The notes: a model not told the origin generated them from the letters alone. A stretch of 64,000 nt of DNA from Scleromitrula shiraiana (GCA_028455995.1 JABELC010000006.1:2046001-2110000), one strand, 5' to 3'; positions 13,634 through 26,332 are shown, counted from the first letter of the stretch. Numbers and translations: made by a program.

Positions 13634-14206
13634 CCTCGATTGTCCGAGGAAAGGTTTATCTTGGTTTTGACGCTAGTTCGGATGTTGGGGCTCGGCTTGA
13701 CGGCTCTCGTGCTGTCTTTTACTTTGGCTTGAGCTTGGGGGTGAGGGATGGATGGATGGATGGATGGATGGATGGATTGCTTGAGGTTTATATACTTGGG
13801 ATGTGACTCTTTCTTTTATTTGATTCTTCTTTTTCTTCTTTTTTCTTGTCTTTGATTTACATATAATATAATATAATATATTTCATTTTATATATTATTA
13901 TTATTTTTAAATATTTTTATACATATATTCGTTTGAATTGTGTATTTGTTGGTTGTAGAATCTAGAGTTTCCGGATTCAGTCATACTATATTCTTTTTAC
14001 ATTCCTGGTGGAAAGATTTGATATTGATTGATTGATTGATTACATACCAGAATAGATATTTTTAGATCATTCATCACTTTCCTGAACTTCATCTTGATCT
14101 TGAAAGAATTAAATCGATAAGAGGATAATACATTATTGTTATTCTCATCACAAAACAACTCTCCACTCATATACCAATACATATAGAAGAAAAGGAAAAA
14201 GGAAAG

Positions 14207-16081
14207 ATGGGTTCTACCAATGTGAATAGAATGGCTGGTTCAGCTGTAGATCCAGAACAAGAAGAGAGAATGTATTTGGAGGAGGTAGAAGCTGTTAAGA
14301 AATGGTGGACAGATGATAGATGGAAATATACCAAGAGGCCATTTACTGCCGAGCAAATTGTTGCTAAGAGAGGACACTTGAAGATTGAATATCCAAGTAA
14401 TGTTCAATCGAAAAAACTTTGGAAGATCTTGGAAAACAGATTTGAGGTATGTATATATTGTTTTCTTCAAGTTATCTTCATTTTACCTTGTGGAGACTAA
14501 TATTGCTACAATGACAGACCAAAGATGCTTCATATACTTATGGTTGCTTGGAACCTACTATGTTAACTCAGATGGCCAAATTTCTAGATACTGTTTATGT
14601 ATCTGGTTGGCAATCATCATCAACTGCATCATCATCCGATGAACCTGGACCTGATTTGGCAGATTATCCATATGTTAGTTCCTCCCTCTTCCAAACCCCT
14701 AACCACAAGAACCTCAACTAACCAGCCATCTACAATATACAGACTACTGTTCCAAACAAAGTAAACCATCTCTTCATGGCCCAACTCTTCCACGATCGGA
14801 AACAACGCGAAGAGCGAGTAATGACTGCATCCAAAGCCGATCGAGCCAAACTCGCCAATATTGACTATCTTCGACCTATCATTGCAGATGCTGATACCGG
14901 TCATGGAGGTTTAACAGCCGTGATGAAGTTAACCAAATTGTTCATCGAGAAGGGGGCTGCTGGTATTCATATTGAGGATCAAGCTCCTGGTACCAAGAAA
15001 TGTGGCCATATGGCTGGAAAGGTCTTGGTACCTATTAGTGAGCATATTAATCGTCTTGTGGCTATTAGAGCCCAGGCTGATATTATGGGTATGTTTTGGC
15101 TCTTTCTTCCTAGGCTTCCCAATTAGTATAAACAAGAAATAAGCTGCTAACAACATCAAAATAGGATCGGATCTCCTAGCCATCGCCCGTACAGACGCCG
15201 AAGCTGCAACTCTAATAACAACCACCATCGACCCCCGCGACCACGCTTACATCCTCGGCTCTACCAATCCCTCCCTCCCCGCCCTAAACGACCTAATGAT
15301 AGCCGGCGAAGCCGCCGGCAAAAACGGCGCCCAACTCCAAGCCATCGAAGATGAATGGACCGCCTCCGCCAACCTCAAACTCTTCTCCACCGCCGTAACC
15401 GACACAATCAACGGTGGTGTTCTCCCCGCCTCGGAAAAACAATCCCTCATCTCCAAATTCCTCACCTCCTCCAAGGGAAAATCCAACTCCGAAGCCCGCG
15501 CCCTCGCAAAATCCATCACCGGCGTCGATATCCCCTGGGACTGGGACGCTCCCCGCACAAGAGAGGGCTACTACCGTCTCCAGGGCGGCTGCGAATGTGC
15601 CATCAATCGCGCCGTGGCATATGCACCCTACGCGGATGCCATCTGGATGGAAAGCAAACTCCCGGACTACGGGCAGGCGCTCGAATTCGCCAACGGCGTG
15701 CACGCCGTGTATCCGCACCAAAAACTCGCATACAACCTCTCTCCATCCTTCAACTGGAAATCCGCCATGTCGCGCTCCGACCAGGAGACGTATATCCAGC
15801 GCTTGAGCAAACTGGGATACTGTTGGCAGTTTATCACGCTGGCGGGTCTGCACACGACGGCGCTTATTAGCCACCAGTTTGCGAGCGCGTATAGTCGCAA
15901 TGGGATGAGGGCGTATGGGGAGCTGGTTCAAGAACCGGAGATGGATGGGGGTGTTGATGTGGTGAAGCATCAGAAGTGGAGTGGGGCGAATTATGCGGAT
16001 GAGTTGCTTAAGATGGTTACGGGTGGGGTTAGTAGTACTAGTGCGATGGGGAAGGGGGTTACGGAGGATCAGTTTCATTGA
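14207..16081 (+). CDS. Isocitrate lyase (glyoxylate cycle)
   Basis: The enzyme cleaves isocitrate to glyoxylate and succinate, allowing growth on acetate, fatty acids and other C2 sources. Four exons are 14207-14446, 14518-14673, 14743-15088 and 15165-16081, giving 552 residues. The catalytic signature KKCGH lies at residues 217-221 (Cys219 as active-site base), preceded by IADADTGHGG and IHIEDQ. The WWTDDRW element near residue 35 and the C-terminal TEDQFH also fit fungal enzymes of this family. There is no SKL-type peroxisomal tag at the end. Exons 1-3 use A/T-ending codons. Exon 4 uses mostly C-ending codons up to about 15750 and then G-ending codons to the stop, an odd mosaic. Methylisocitrate lyase is the main alternative, but the length and lack of a mitochondrial leader argue against it. 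Confidence 0.96.
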
Positions 16082-17980
16082 GTGAGGGTGAGGTGTGGGT
16101 TGTTGTTGTTGGGGGGAGCAGGGGGGGATTTGACAATAAAAGTAGGAGGGAAACAAGGAATTTTGCAATGTTACCCGTCAATTCATCTTTATCTATCTAT
16201 CTATCTATCTATCTATCCATCCATTTATCATCTTCTAGTAAACCACATCCTCACATCCATCGTGTCAGCTTTATTTTGTATCGTATCCAAAACCGCTCAT
16301 ATCCACCATTCATGCCAGTGTATCGCAGACATGCTCTACATATATACATAATCAACGAACCCATAACCCGGCAAACAAACCCCAAAAACGTCGAAACAAA
16401 CCAAACAGCAGATCAAACAAAGCCAACCCTTTCTCTAATCAACAAGCACATCTAGTATCAATGAACGGATAATATTCCAGCCTCGAGAAAACTATCCCCT
16501 GCGAAGAACCAACATTTACGCCTCACCCCCTTCCTCCATCCTACATTCGAACACCCACTTCACAGCCTCGAAATCATTTATTGCACATTGGATTATACTA
16601 TACTATCATCCATCCATCCATTCATCCATTCATTCATTCATTCCAATTCATGAACTCATCAACTCAAGCTACAAAATCCAAAATCCAAAAACAAAAATCC
16701 AAGTACTCTACTTAACCAGTATCAAAAAAAAAAACATCTTCTAAGATATCATGCGCGAAAAACTCCACCTGCATCGATGCTGAGAGTTGGGTTACATACA
16801 TGTAAGATTAATTTCTTCCTAATGAAATCCAGTCCAGTCCAGCCTAACCTCGCCTAATCCAGCCCAGCCCAATCCAGCCCACATTTGGATCCCGAACACA
16901 AGGGAGACAACAATGTACTATGTTGTGTGCCATTGCCATTGTTGAGAACGTAAGGAAATAGGAAATGAGAAATAAGAAAATGAGAAAATGAGAAGATGAA
17001 AAATAGAGATTGCCCCAAAGAGAGAATAAACAAAAAAGCTAGCCTAGAAAACCTGAACAAGACTATCGTAATATCATAATATCATAATACCACGAACACC
17101 AAATACCATACAGCAACCCAAGGAACCCCCAAATAAACCGTAAACAACTCAATGTGTAAAGTAAACATCGAAACAAAACGCTACTCCCAAAATCAAAATC
17201 AAAATCAAAATCAAATGATCTTCCATCCCTCTTCCTCAGAGCTCCTTGCGCCGTCAATCTTAAGACCCCGCCCCATCCGCCACATACATCCATCCCATGA
17301 TTATCCAATCTTACCGTACCTACTCTACCCCGTGTATTTTTGAAGATTTATGAATGTAAATAAGAGAGAGAGAAGAGAAATAGGAAGAGAAATATGAAGC
17401 CATGATATTATATCCTAGATTGGAATCAAGGATCGAGAAGTAACATGATAGATATAATAGTAGATAATAAGGAAAGAGAAGAGAAGAGAAATATAAAAGC
17501 GAAAAAAAAAGCAAAAAAAAAAAACAAGTCTGTCAATGTATTTTATCTTTGTTGCATTTGTGCTTGGAAGCAGTGCATTGATGCAACAAACTGTAGGTAT
17601 ATAAACCAAGAAACAAGAAAGAAAGGAAGAGAAGAAGAAGAAAGTCATCGCATTTGACGATATATAAGAAAGTGTTGTGAGAGGATAAGAACAAAGATGA
17701 AGATGAATGAAGAGAGAAGAGAAAATGAAAATGAGAACGAGAATCTAAGCACTACTTAGATTGAATTAAAACAAATTAAGGTTCACCGTCTGTGAAACGC
17801 CACACTTTCTTTTCAATCTACCTCCCAACTCCAAGATCTCTTCAACCGAGAGATGATTCAAGTCTGATCTCATAAATCACCAATACAGCACACACAAGCA
17901 GGCAAGCAAGTTTCTAACAAGTCTCCGTTCACAGCCTCGCACTCAAAGATCAAGATCAAGAGGAAAAAGGAATAGAAAAA
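16082..17980. other. 1.9-kb convergent intergenic region
   Basis: The region lies between the 3' ends of isocitrate lyase (+) and the zinc-finger gene (-). It contains (TATC)n at 16190-16217, CATT/CATC runs 16607-16645, (AAAATC)n 17188-17215 and purine-rich stretches 17360-17720. No gene seen. Confidence 0.6.
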
Positions 17981-19261
17981 TCAATAAATAGTCGTCGAAT
18001 AAGCAGAAGCAGAAGTTGATTGAAAAGTCGAATTCATCTGATCCTGATCCTGATCTTGATCCCAAATCTCATCTCCATCACCATCAACATCATAAGACTC
18101 GGTTATTTCGTAGCAGAAGGGACAGGGAGATGAAGTACCGTATTCATTTTCTACCCACATGCTTCCGTTGCATTGGATGCAGGCGGGAGTTGAGGGGTAG
18201 GTTATGTTGTTTGAATCTGTTGGGTTTATTTGAGAATGTGAATGAGTCTGAGAGTGGGAGTGAGAGTAGGAGTTAGAATGTGAATGTGAATATGAATGAG
18301 AGACTTTCTTCTGTTGATCGCGTCGTCTTTGTTCGCGTTCCTCTACTCGTTCTGATGCACAGTCTTCGTGGCAGTTGGCACACCTGTATTGGTAGGATTC
18401 CACATATACTCTCTGTAAACATTTTTTACACCTCCACCACCTCAAATCCATCTGTCGTTCTTCTAGCCAGGATTTCCGAGCCTCCTGCCATTTCTTGCTA
18501 TCTTTCGGATTCTTGCCTTGCTTTGCATTCCCCAAATCCTCTTTGTGGAAATCCTTGAGATGATCTCGGTAATGATCTTTCCTGGTAAACGGATCCGTAT
18601 GTCTAGCGCACTTCTCGTAATCGCAAGGGAAATTACTCTTTTGGTCTGCGTCTGCGTGTACATTACGATAATGACGTTCAAGGTCTGCGGGTCGACTGAA
18701 TGATCTTCCCGAACAGCCAGCTGGATATTGACACGGATAAACGCCTTTCTGGGGGTTGCTGGGTGGATCAAGATAGACTCGTGCTGGAGTGTTTGGATAT
18801 ATATTGAGTCCAGGCCGTAACTCTAGATAGGGTTCTTCTTTGCCTTTTGGAATAATCAATTTGTAGAGTTGAACCAATTCTGAGTTAGGGTTCCAGTCCA
18901 AGCTCATAGGAGTTGGCCTTATCAGACTGATCTGATTCGATCCACTCCGTTCGAGACTTAAAGGCTCTGCAGTGTAGTTGTCATATGCTGATGTGAAGCT
19001 ACAGTAGTTTCCATCATCATAGTTTGGAGATCGGGACGAGTTGAAACCGAAAGACATCGATGGACTGCCAGCTATCGGCGAGTAATAACGACCAGCTGAT
19101 GATTGAGACTGAGTACTGGTTGTGCTTGCGTCAGATAAATTCATGTTTCGATTCATGGACCATCCCCCTATAGCCGGTACTGTGGTTAAACCTGACCGAA
19201 GTCTATCTTCGAGAAAGTATGACCTCGGCTTAGAGGCATCATATTGAGAACTAGAATACAT
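17981..19261 (-). CDS. C2H2 zinc-finger protein with C-terminal CxxC pairs
   Basis: This is a single-exon gene of 426 residues, likely nuclear. The N-terminal 120 residues are Ser-rich and disordered. Two atypical C2H2 fingers follow: Cys177/Cys183 with His197/His202, and Cys213/Cys218 with His234/His239. A WWRCKKC element at 275-281 pairs with CxxC 294-297 to suggest a zinc ribbon. Another two CxxC pairs lie at 361-364 and 380-383. Between them runs a Ser-His repeat (321-343), and the tail has Asp-Gln repeats. The fingers have fungal C2H2 spacing (HX4H), so DNA or RNA binding is likely, but the target is unknown. It is convergent with isocitrate lyase, with 1.9 kb between stops. No orthologue name is recognised. 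Confidence 0.8.
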   Translation of the reverse strand: MYSSSQYDASKPRSYFLEDRLRSGLTTVPAIGGWSMNRNMNLSDASTTSTQSQSSAGRYYSPIAGSPSMSFGFNSSRSPNYDDGNYCSFTSAYDNYTAEPLSLERSGSNQISLIRPTPMSLDWNPNSELVQLYKLIIPKGKEEPYLELRPGLNIYPNTPARVYLDPPSNPQKGVYPCQYPAGCSGRSFSRPADLERHYRNVHADADQKSNFPCDYEKCARHTDPFTRKDHYRDHLKDFHKEDLGNAKQGKNPKDSKKWQEARKSWLEERQMDLRWWRCKKCLQRVYVESYQYRCANCHEDCASERVEEREQRRRDQQKKVSHSYSHSHSNSYSHSHSQTHSHSQINPTDSNNITYPSTPACIQCNGSMWVENEYGTSSPCPFCYEITESYDVDGDGDEIWDQDQDQDQMNSTFQSTSASAYSTTIY

Positions 19262-21737
19262 GGTATATCTATGTTTGAGAAAGGTTCTGTGTACCCTTTA
19301 GCCTAGATCCTCCAAAAGAATTGGTTATAAAGTGACGCCTTTGTCTGATTGTGGATGCGGGAGATCAGCATAGTGAGCCTCATACTTACGAAGTAATGAC
19401 TATATCACAAGAGCCCGATATGTAACAATGGGTGCTGTTTAGTTGAGACGGATATCATGGAAAAAAGAAATGGGACTTGGAGAAGATCGTCGGATACTTC
19501 GCGAGTTTTGTATGAACGTTTGACGACAAGGCTATAGTAATCAAAGATGAATCTAAAACACATCTTATCATACCTAATGAGAAGTCACTCGCACGGGTTC
19601 GTCAAGGTTCACCAATGGAATAAACTTTCCCCGGTAGTTCCTAAAATCTGGAGCCTCAGAACTTTGACTGGCTAGGAAGGATGCTCTGGCTACTCCCGCA
19701 TGCATGGAAGGATGTTCAGAAGCGTCTCCAGATTACAGTAATGCACATGTAGCTCGATGAAGACACCGAGAAAAGCTGGGGAGTTGAATCTAACTCGCTG
19801 ATGATACTGGTCATCATTTTGTTGGCCTGTATGATCTTGAGAAATAAACTAGGATTCTGACTGCTTCTCGAGCCTTATGTTCCGCAACGGCACAGCGGGC
19901 AAACAAGCTTCTGTGTATTTGCTTTTGGGCAAATTATCAGCCTCATTGGGGCGGACTATAATAATCCTAGAAATATGGACCGACTATCCGAGAAGGCATT
20001 TGAGAAGGCATAATAAGAATGTTGACCATAGCAGATACCCTATATGCGCAGTAAGGCATTGAATCTGACAATTTCGAACATAGATCCAAATTTGGACATT
20101 TGATTTCGAAGATCTCGCTCAAAACGATCATATATTGAAAACAATCATTCATTGATATCCGGGCGCATCAAAAACAGATATGTTCTCCGTTGTTATGAGA
20201 TTAACGTCGTTGAGAAAGAAGAAATTAAATTTTCGAACCAAACCAGGGCAACTAGTTCCTATATCATTGCCCAGATGCTGACCGCTTTTCCTAATGGATT
20301 GCATCTTGGATAGCGGGTGTACTTGGATGATTTGAAGAATTGAAGAATTTCGAGTCGATTGTCTAATGGAGTAAGATTTTGATCATTGAGGCATTGAGGC
20401 ATTGAGGCATTGAGGCATTGAGGCATTGAGGCATTGAGGCATTGAGGCTTTGAGAACAATGGAAGAATCCCGAGGTCTGTAAGACAGGATAGTTTTTGTT
20501 GTACCATTACTATTAGGCAGCAGTAGGAATTGGACCAAGCGGGAAATCCTAGGATTGCGCCTTCCTTTTGCCTTGCCTTACTTTTTGCCTTGCCTTGCCT
20601 TACTTTCTTCGTCTTGTGTGATCCATGGATATACCTTCCTTTTCGCCAATACCAACGAAAACGTTTTGAGGCTGGTTTTGAGACGATGTAACGCTTTTCT
20701 GTGTAGTAGTATCATAATTGATATCACATAGCCAGTGCAGTATCAACCACATCACCGTCCGTAAATGGTCAATATTCGCATTCGCATGTGAAAAGAAGGC
20801 TCTCGGTGATACCTAGGCAAATCTAAGAACAACTATATCCTGGTCCATGTTGGTGTAAGATCCATTGATTGTTCAAAAATCGAGTAGGACATCATAACTG
20901 TCACTTGTCACTGTCACTGTCATGAAATTAGCATTGTTGTAAGATGTAAGATGTAAGATGGAACAAGAAGATGATAACGATAATGATGAAAAGGTGCAAG
21001 TCTCAAGGTTTGTCATCCTTTACATTCTTGACGCATGGAACCTGTGAAGAAACTCGGTGGCCTCGATATCCAATCATTCCATATCCAAGTAGATTGATGT
21101 ACCGGTAGTCCGCCATAACGGTCGCCCTTTTTGGCCTTGAGAGATGGGGGCCGAAATCCGTGAAGTAGGCAAAAGAAACATGCATACAACAAACGAATTC
21201 CATTTCGACCTAAATCAAGGGAGATTCTACTTCCTCTTATATCTTATGGTTACCTCTCGATTTAACTAAAATCGAACATTTGGGCGCCATTGTTTGGTAA
21301 GTTTGCTGCCCAATGTTTCGCTGTCATTACTCCCGTACATGGAAATCTGCAGCAGGTCATTAACCGCAGACCACACATCTAGACTCTAGATACAGCTACC
21401 AATTGTGCAAGAGAATTGTATTGAACGAATATTATTTGTCGATGGATTCGGCGAAAAAGGGTTCAATGTTAGGGGCTTATGTTAGTTTCCTGCGATTCGT
21501 TCGCCTCGAAGAATACAATTGATCAATTGGCATAGATATTGATAGCACAACAAACATTCTCTAGATGTATACTGTCATGTAAGTCAATAAAAATCATCTG
21601 AATATATCAGATGAGCAATATTGTTTGCTATAGAGACAACTAAGGTCATTCCGCCCAGCCAGATACTTGGTTGAGCAATTACCATGCGCCAACCCGTCCT
21701 CCAACCAAAGTATACCATAGTGCGCCAGAGCATTTAC
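19262..21737. other. 2.5-kb spacer with an 8-bp tandem array
   Basis: The spacer holds the upstream region of the zinc-finger gene and the 3' flank of NOT3. It is A+T-rich with short frames only. It includes the CATTGAGG array and a TTGCCTTGCC-type repeat at 20565-20605. No gene seen. Confidence 0.6.
20384..20447. repeat. CATTGAGG x 8 tandem repeat
   Basis: There are eight perfect head-to-tail copies of an 8-bp unit. The unit is not a multiple of three, so it is not a coding repeat. A minus-strand frame runs through it but lacks other coding signs. Confidence 0.95.
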
Positions 21738-23995
21738 TCATACATCGTCCTCAAGGAATTTATAAATAAACTTAAAGTCTGCCTTTCTTCGGTTCATCCT
21801 AAATAAACAGTTAGCAGCTGGCAAGATTGTAAGGAGAGTCAAAGAAGAAGAAGGTCTACGTGAAAAGATCAAAGCCAAAATTGTGATACCCAGTAGAGCA
21901 AACAATTCGGCAATTAACACATAAGCGAAAAAAATATTGTAAAATCAAAGGCTTACCATGTGCTCTCATAATCGAAGAAACGATAGGTTCCTTGCTCATA
22001 CTCATCTGTGATCGACTTGGGCTCCTCATGTCGTTGAAACCACGTTTGATATTGCTTATGGAAACGCCAACTTTGCACTTTCAGCGATCTTGCCGCAAGA
22101 TACTGTTGATATGTAGACTGCTTGTAATAGAATATATAAAACAGCGTATCGTGATCTATTCGGTCATAGAGTCGAGGATCATCAAGCATGGGGTGGACCT
22201 CTTGGGGATAGTAACGAGGTGTGGTGATAGGTGTCTCTGGTTTATAAATACGGGGACTGGTTAAATCTGCCATATTTGGACCAGTCGCTTGAGAAGATGC
22301 AAGCATCCTTTGTGAGGCCGGGGAAAATGGATCCGGAGGAGCACTCTGTTGAATGACTTCGAATGATTGAAGCATGTCTTGGAATCCAGATGGTAGGTGA
22401 TACACTGACTCTGTAGACTCTGGAGCAGTCTTTTTGACGCCATTCGAAACACCATTCGATTGTGACCCATTTGACTGGGGTAGAACAGCTTTCAAAGGAA
22501 CTCCATTAGTCTTTGACCAATATAAAGTATGGGCTAACTTACCTTTTTTGCCTTCTCCTGTCTCTGAGATAGCAGGAGCTTTTCCCGATGAAGTTCGAGA
22601 AGTGTTAGGTCTCGCACTTTCAGCTCTCTCGATTGGTTGTGATACACTAGCCCCACTAGGTACAGCACTTGATTGGCTTAATGCTGGCGATTTGGCTTGG
22701 GCACTTGATGGTGTTTCCGTCATTGGAATACTAGGTCTTGTAACAGGTGTTTGATTGACACTTGCAGTCTGTGAATGTATAGTTGTAGGAGATGCTGTAA
22801 CACTTGGTCTTCTCCCAGCATGCACAGATAATGGTGGGTGACTCGCTGCAGAAATCGGAGCTGGGGTAGCTGTTTCGGGTGGTGGTGGTAAAGGAGCAAT
22901 TCCCATACTATTCTTATCGCTAGCCGCGGCAGCAGCAGCTGCTGAAGCATACTTAAGAGTCTCCCCAGGAGCACGAGTTGGCACAGCTGCGGGTTTCATG
23001 TTGGCAGCGGCCCCATTTGTTGTTGATAAGCTCGTTAAGGGAGTGTGTAGAGTGGCCGAACCCGGAAGAGGGCTCTTGAGTTGTGTAGAAGGTCTCCGGG
23101 CGGCGGCAGGCTCAGAAGTAGATCCAGATTTCGATTTACCAGGTAAACTATTCGATCGTGTATCTATATCTGGAATCTCCTCTTGTATCGATTGCGTGTC
23201 TTGTGATGATACACGGTCGTTATCATTATTCATGCCATAGTTATCCTCTTCTTCATCGAGATTAAGCTCATCATAAATCTCATCATCCTCAATGAAATCA
23301 TCATTCATACCATCCGATACATAATACCTAATTGATTCCTCAAGGTCCTTTACTTGATCAACTTCCACGGTCCCATTCTCTAAACAACGTTTAATAAGTT
23401 CCAGTCTCCCTTGATGAAATTTATGCCGATCTGTTACTCGTTCTATCTCTGCTATCCGATCTGCCTTGACGCTTTGGTTCTTGCCTTTCTTCATTGTTGC
23501 TTGTATGGATTCTTGTTCGGCTTCTAAGGTTTCAATCTGGCGTTCGAGTTCCTCCACCATATTGCCCAGGAATTCACATGTTTCTATCTTTGCGCGCTCC
23601 TTAGGATCTAGCTTCGTAGACGTTGCCAACCCTTCTTTTGAATATGCCTTTGTCTTCATAGCCTTCTCCACTGCCTTGAATTTTTCCATTTGCTATGCAT
23701 CATTTAGTTAAATCCCACAATAAATCAACGGGAGCCCTACGGTCTCAATCAATTTCCGATGGTCCAGTAAAGGGCCCTTATCCTTAATGTCATTGCTTGC
23801 AGCCCATGTCTTGATTTGATCTCGCAGTCTCTGCAGCTTCTTTATCTCCCTCTTGAGGTTGTCCTCCAACTTTTCCTTCTGCGCTGCATTTGTGCATTGT
23901 TCAATCTTATCGTAGATCGATTCGAATTCCGCTACGCCTTCGGTGACCTTCTTGAAGCACTTATCAACTTCTTGCTGGAGCTTTCGTGCCGCCAT
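21738..23995 (-). CDS. CCR4-NOT complex subunit Not3/Not5
   Basis: This is a scaffold subunit of the CCR4-NOT deadenylase, acting in mRNA decay and transcription control. Three exons are 23995-23741, 23692-21957 and 21798-21738, giving 683 residues. The N-terminal Not3 domain (about 1-240) is a coiled coil starting MAARKLQQEVDKCFKKV and continuing TKAYSKEGL after the first intron, which is only 48 nt. An acidic stretch and a long Ser/Pro/Ala-rich linker follow. The C-terminal NOT box (about 570-683) contains the YYKQSTYQQYLAARSLK and YRFFDYESTW blocks. The last 20 codons (MNRRKADFKFIYKFLEDDV) come from a small third exon recovered by joining TG to GATGAAC across a CTAAC/TTTAG intron. Confidence 0.94.
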
Positions 23996-24971
23996 CGTGT
24001 AATTATGAGGGGTACGAAATAGTGTTTCGATGGTTGGTGTTTGGTGGTTGCTGTTGTGTACAAGGGGCTAGCTCTGTTCAACAAATGCCTGACCATGCGT
24101 GAGATGAACGATAATTTAGTATGAGATTAAAAGACAATAGTTGATTAATGGAAATAACAAGGTATTACAAGAGATTGGAAAATCTTCTTGCTAACCTGTT
24201 AAGTGAATTTGTCAAATTCTGACAACGATTAATTGTTAAAGGCAATGGTAATAAGATGGTTGTTTGTGATTGTGTGATTTTTGGAGGGAGGCTTTCAAGA
24301 ACTTAATAAGTTGTGACATTCTTTTTAGAGATGAGACAGTATCGAAATGCTGTAATCAGATCCTCTCGCTTCAATGACCAGGTGTTGATTGAGCTTACCG
24401 GGCTGACCTGCAGCCTTAGGAAAACGTGGGGTGAATCAAATAAAGAACCTGGAAGTCATCACAAGCACTTGGAGGGGCAGTTGGCACTTGGAGGGGCATA
24501 CGATTATATGACATCTTATGTGCCATATACATATATGCCATATACATATACATACTACATAGTATGTACTCAAGTATGCATAGATGAAGACCATTAAATG
24601 TCCGTAGATGTTGATTGATTCATTGATTCATGAATTGTTATCCAGGACAATTATACTATTACCAGTATCCCTCATGATTTTATTCCGAAATATAGATAGT
24701 CTTATGCACTGTATGTACAATTACTCAAGTAAATATACATGCTATTTGGTTGTAAGTAGTATATAAACATCTAGAGCGGAGAACAATCTAGTCTTTAGTA
24801 GTTGAATCATAAAGCAGGTGTATATATTTTGCATCATATTAGTTCTGACATCTAAGGTTAGATATAGATTAGCAAAGTGGAGTGTTGACAGCTAATCCTC
24901 GCTCACTGTTTCTTGTCATTGCAATCCATCTTGGACGCTCTGTAAGGACAATATAGCCATAAGATTACATC
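23996..24971. other. Divergent promoter region, NOT3 and DTD
   Basis: About 1 kb separates two divergently transcribed housekeeping genes and must carry both promoters. A short plus-strand frame at 24313-24597 is A+T-rich and not convincing. No motif stands out. Confidence 0.5.
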
Positions 24972-25824
24972 ATGAAGGGTATTTTACACAACTATCCCTC
25001 TTAAGGTTTATACTGATTTATCTCCAGCTATTCTTCAACGCGTACTATCTGCTTCTGTAACAGTAGACAAGGAATTGATTTCATCAATTGGAAAAGGCAT
25101 ATTAGTGTTTGCTGCCGTAGCTCCCGGTGACACAGCAAAGGATGCAGAAAGATTAGCGGAAAAGGTTCTGAAGATGCGTGTATGGGACGACGAGATTGGT
25201 GGTAGAGTATGAGATGATATTTTTCATTCTGCTCTTTATATATGATGCCGTCCAAGTCTTTATTGTACTTGACAAGAGCTATGTTAATGCATAATAAAGG
25301 CTCATAAACATCCATTATACCTAACCTACAATTCAATACTGATATCATGTGTTCCATAGTGGAAGCACAACGTGCAAGATATCAATGGAGAAGTTCTCTG
25401 CGGTATGTGAAAATTATGAGTATAACTCAGTGATCAAATGCTGCATAAGCTGACCACATAAGTTTCACAATTCACATTACTTGCTTCGACGAAAAAGGGT
25501 TCCAAACCGGACTTTCATGGTGCTTTAGGGGGAGATCAAGCCAGAGAATTATACCAGCATTTTGTCACCAAAGTCCAACAAGGCTATACTGCAGAAAGGG
25601 TTAAGGATGGCGTATTTCAAGCAATGATGGTATAATCAAACAACCCTTATTGATCACGTAAAGAGTCACTAATATGACATCTAATCGCTAGGAGGTGGCT
25701 TTGGTTAATGATGGTCCAGTATGTACTAGTCTAGACCAACGCAAGGCCATTTCATCGTTGTCCATAATACTAATGATTACAGGTAACATTGGAACTGTCA
25801 ACGAAGTCGAACGAAAAGGCTTAA
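24972..25824 (+). CDS. D-aminoacyl-tRNA deacylase (DTD)
   Basis: The enzyme removes D-amino acids wrongly attached to tRNA, a proofreading step in translation. No long ORF covers it, so the model was built by joining exons: 24972-24978, 25028-25206, 25360-25402, 25463-25629, 25692-25718 and 25783-25824. All junctions are GT-AG and in frame, giving 154 residues, the usual length. The first coding exon supplies only ATG AAG G, so the protein begins MKAILQRVLSASVTVD, the family's standard N-terminus. Conserved motifs are present: WKHNVQDINGEVLCVSQFTL (the SQFTL block) and NDGPVT, which carries the Gly-cisPro pair that enforces chirality. The NDGP/VT boundary falls exactly on the last intron. It is divergent from NOT3 and lies about 500 bp ahead of the cyclophilin gene on the same strand. 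Confidence 0.92.
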
Positions 25825-26332
25825 TTGCATACTTCATTGGAGCGTATCGCAGTTTGGCCACTAAAGATAGTCACAAACTCGTCATGACCTGTACAAAACA
25901 AGCTGGTCGGCGGTTATAGCAGTGCCTCGAAACATACAAAGGGCGCTGTTGGTTTCGTTTCATAATAGGCATATGACTCTCTAATGATAGACTAGACCAC
26001 AGAATAGACCTTTCTGCTCCTCTTAATTTACATCTCAACCCATACTGGTATTCTTTCCAACTGAGGGGAGTAAGACGTGAATAGCCTCAATTCTATTTTA
26101 GGTTAAGCGGTTTGTCGGGAAACACAAACACCGACCCCCACATTCCAACTCTGATACGAGAATCTTCCATCAGTTCAGAGGAAGGCTGAAATTATTATTA
26201 GAAGAAGCAATTCACCCAACAAGTCTTTTATCAGAATCAGAGTTTTGAACCTCTTTTTGTTTCCTTGCCCTCCATACAATCTCTTAACAGCAACTCCTTT
26301 CCATTTCCCTTTTATTAACAACCCCAATCAAA
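25825..26332. other. Intergenic region, DTD 3' end and Cyp40 promoter
   Basis: About 500 bp. The DTD frame's continuation past 25824 is a shadow. The last 100 bp are C/T-rich and end in a CAATCAAA context before the cyclophilin ATG. No further gene. Confidence 0.5.

Larger units (their letters stand above)
11617..14206. other. 2.6-kb microsatellite-rich intergenic region
   Basis: The region holds the trehalase 3' end and the promoter plus probable long 5' leader of isocitrate lyase. Simple repeats are (GGAT)n 11877-11903, CATG/GAATGAATGTAT arrays 12464-12510, a 17-G run 12966-12982, (CACG)n near 13300, (TGAC)n 13581-13633 and (GGAT)n 13746-13777. The block 13220-13440 is C-rich. No convincing gene on either strand. 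Confidence 0.6.

Noticed and set aside
15293..16168. 291-codon minus-strand ORF opposite isocitrate lyase
   Set aside because: It arises from the C/G-ending codon bias of the sense gene. The translation is low-complexity and the plus strand carries the full conserved enzyme.
22475..22542. Possible extra intron in NOT3 (GTAAGT … CCCAG)
   Set aside because: The 68-nt span is not a multiple of three and splicing would shift the frame, whereas reading through keeps the C-terminal NOT box intact.
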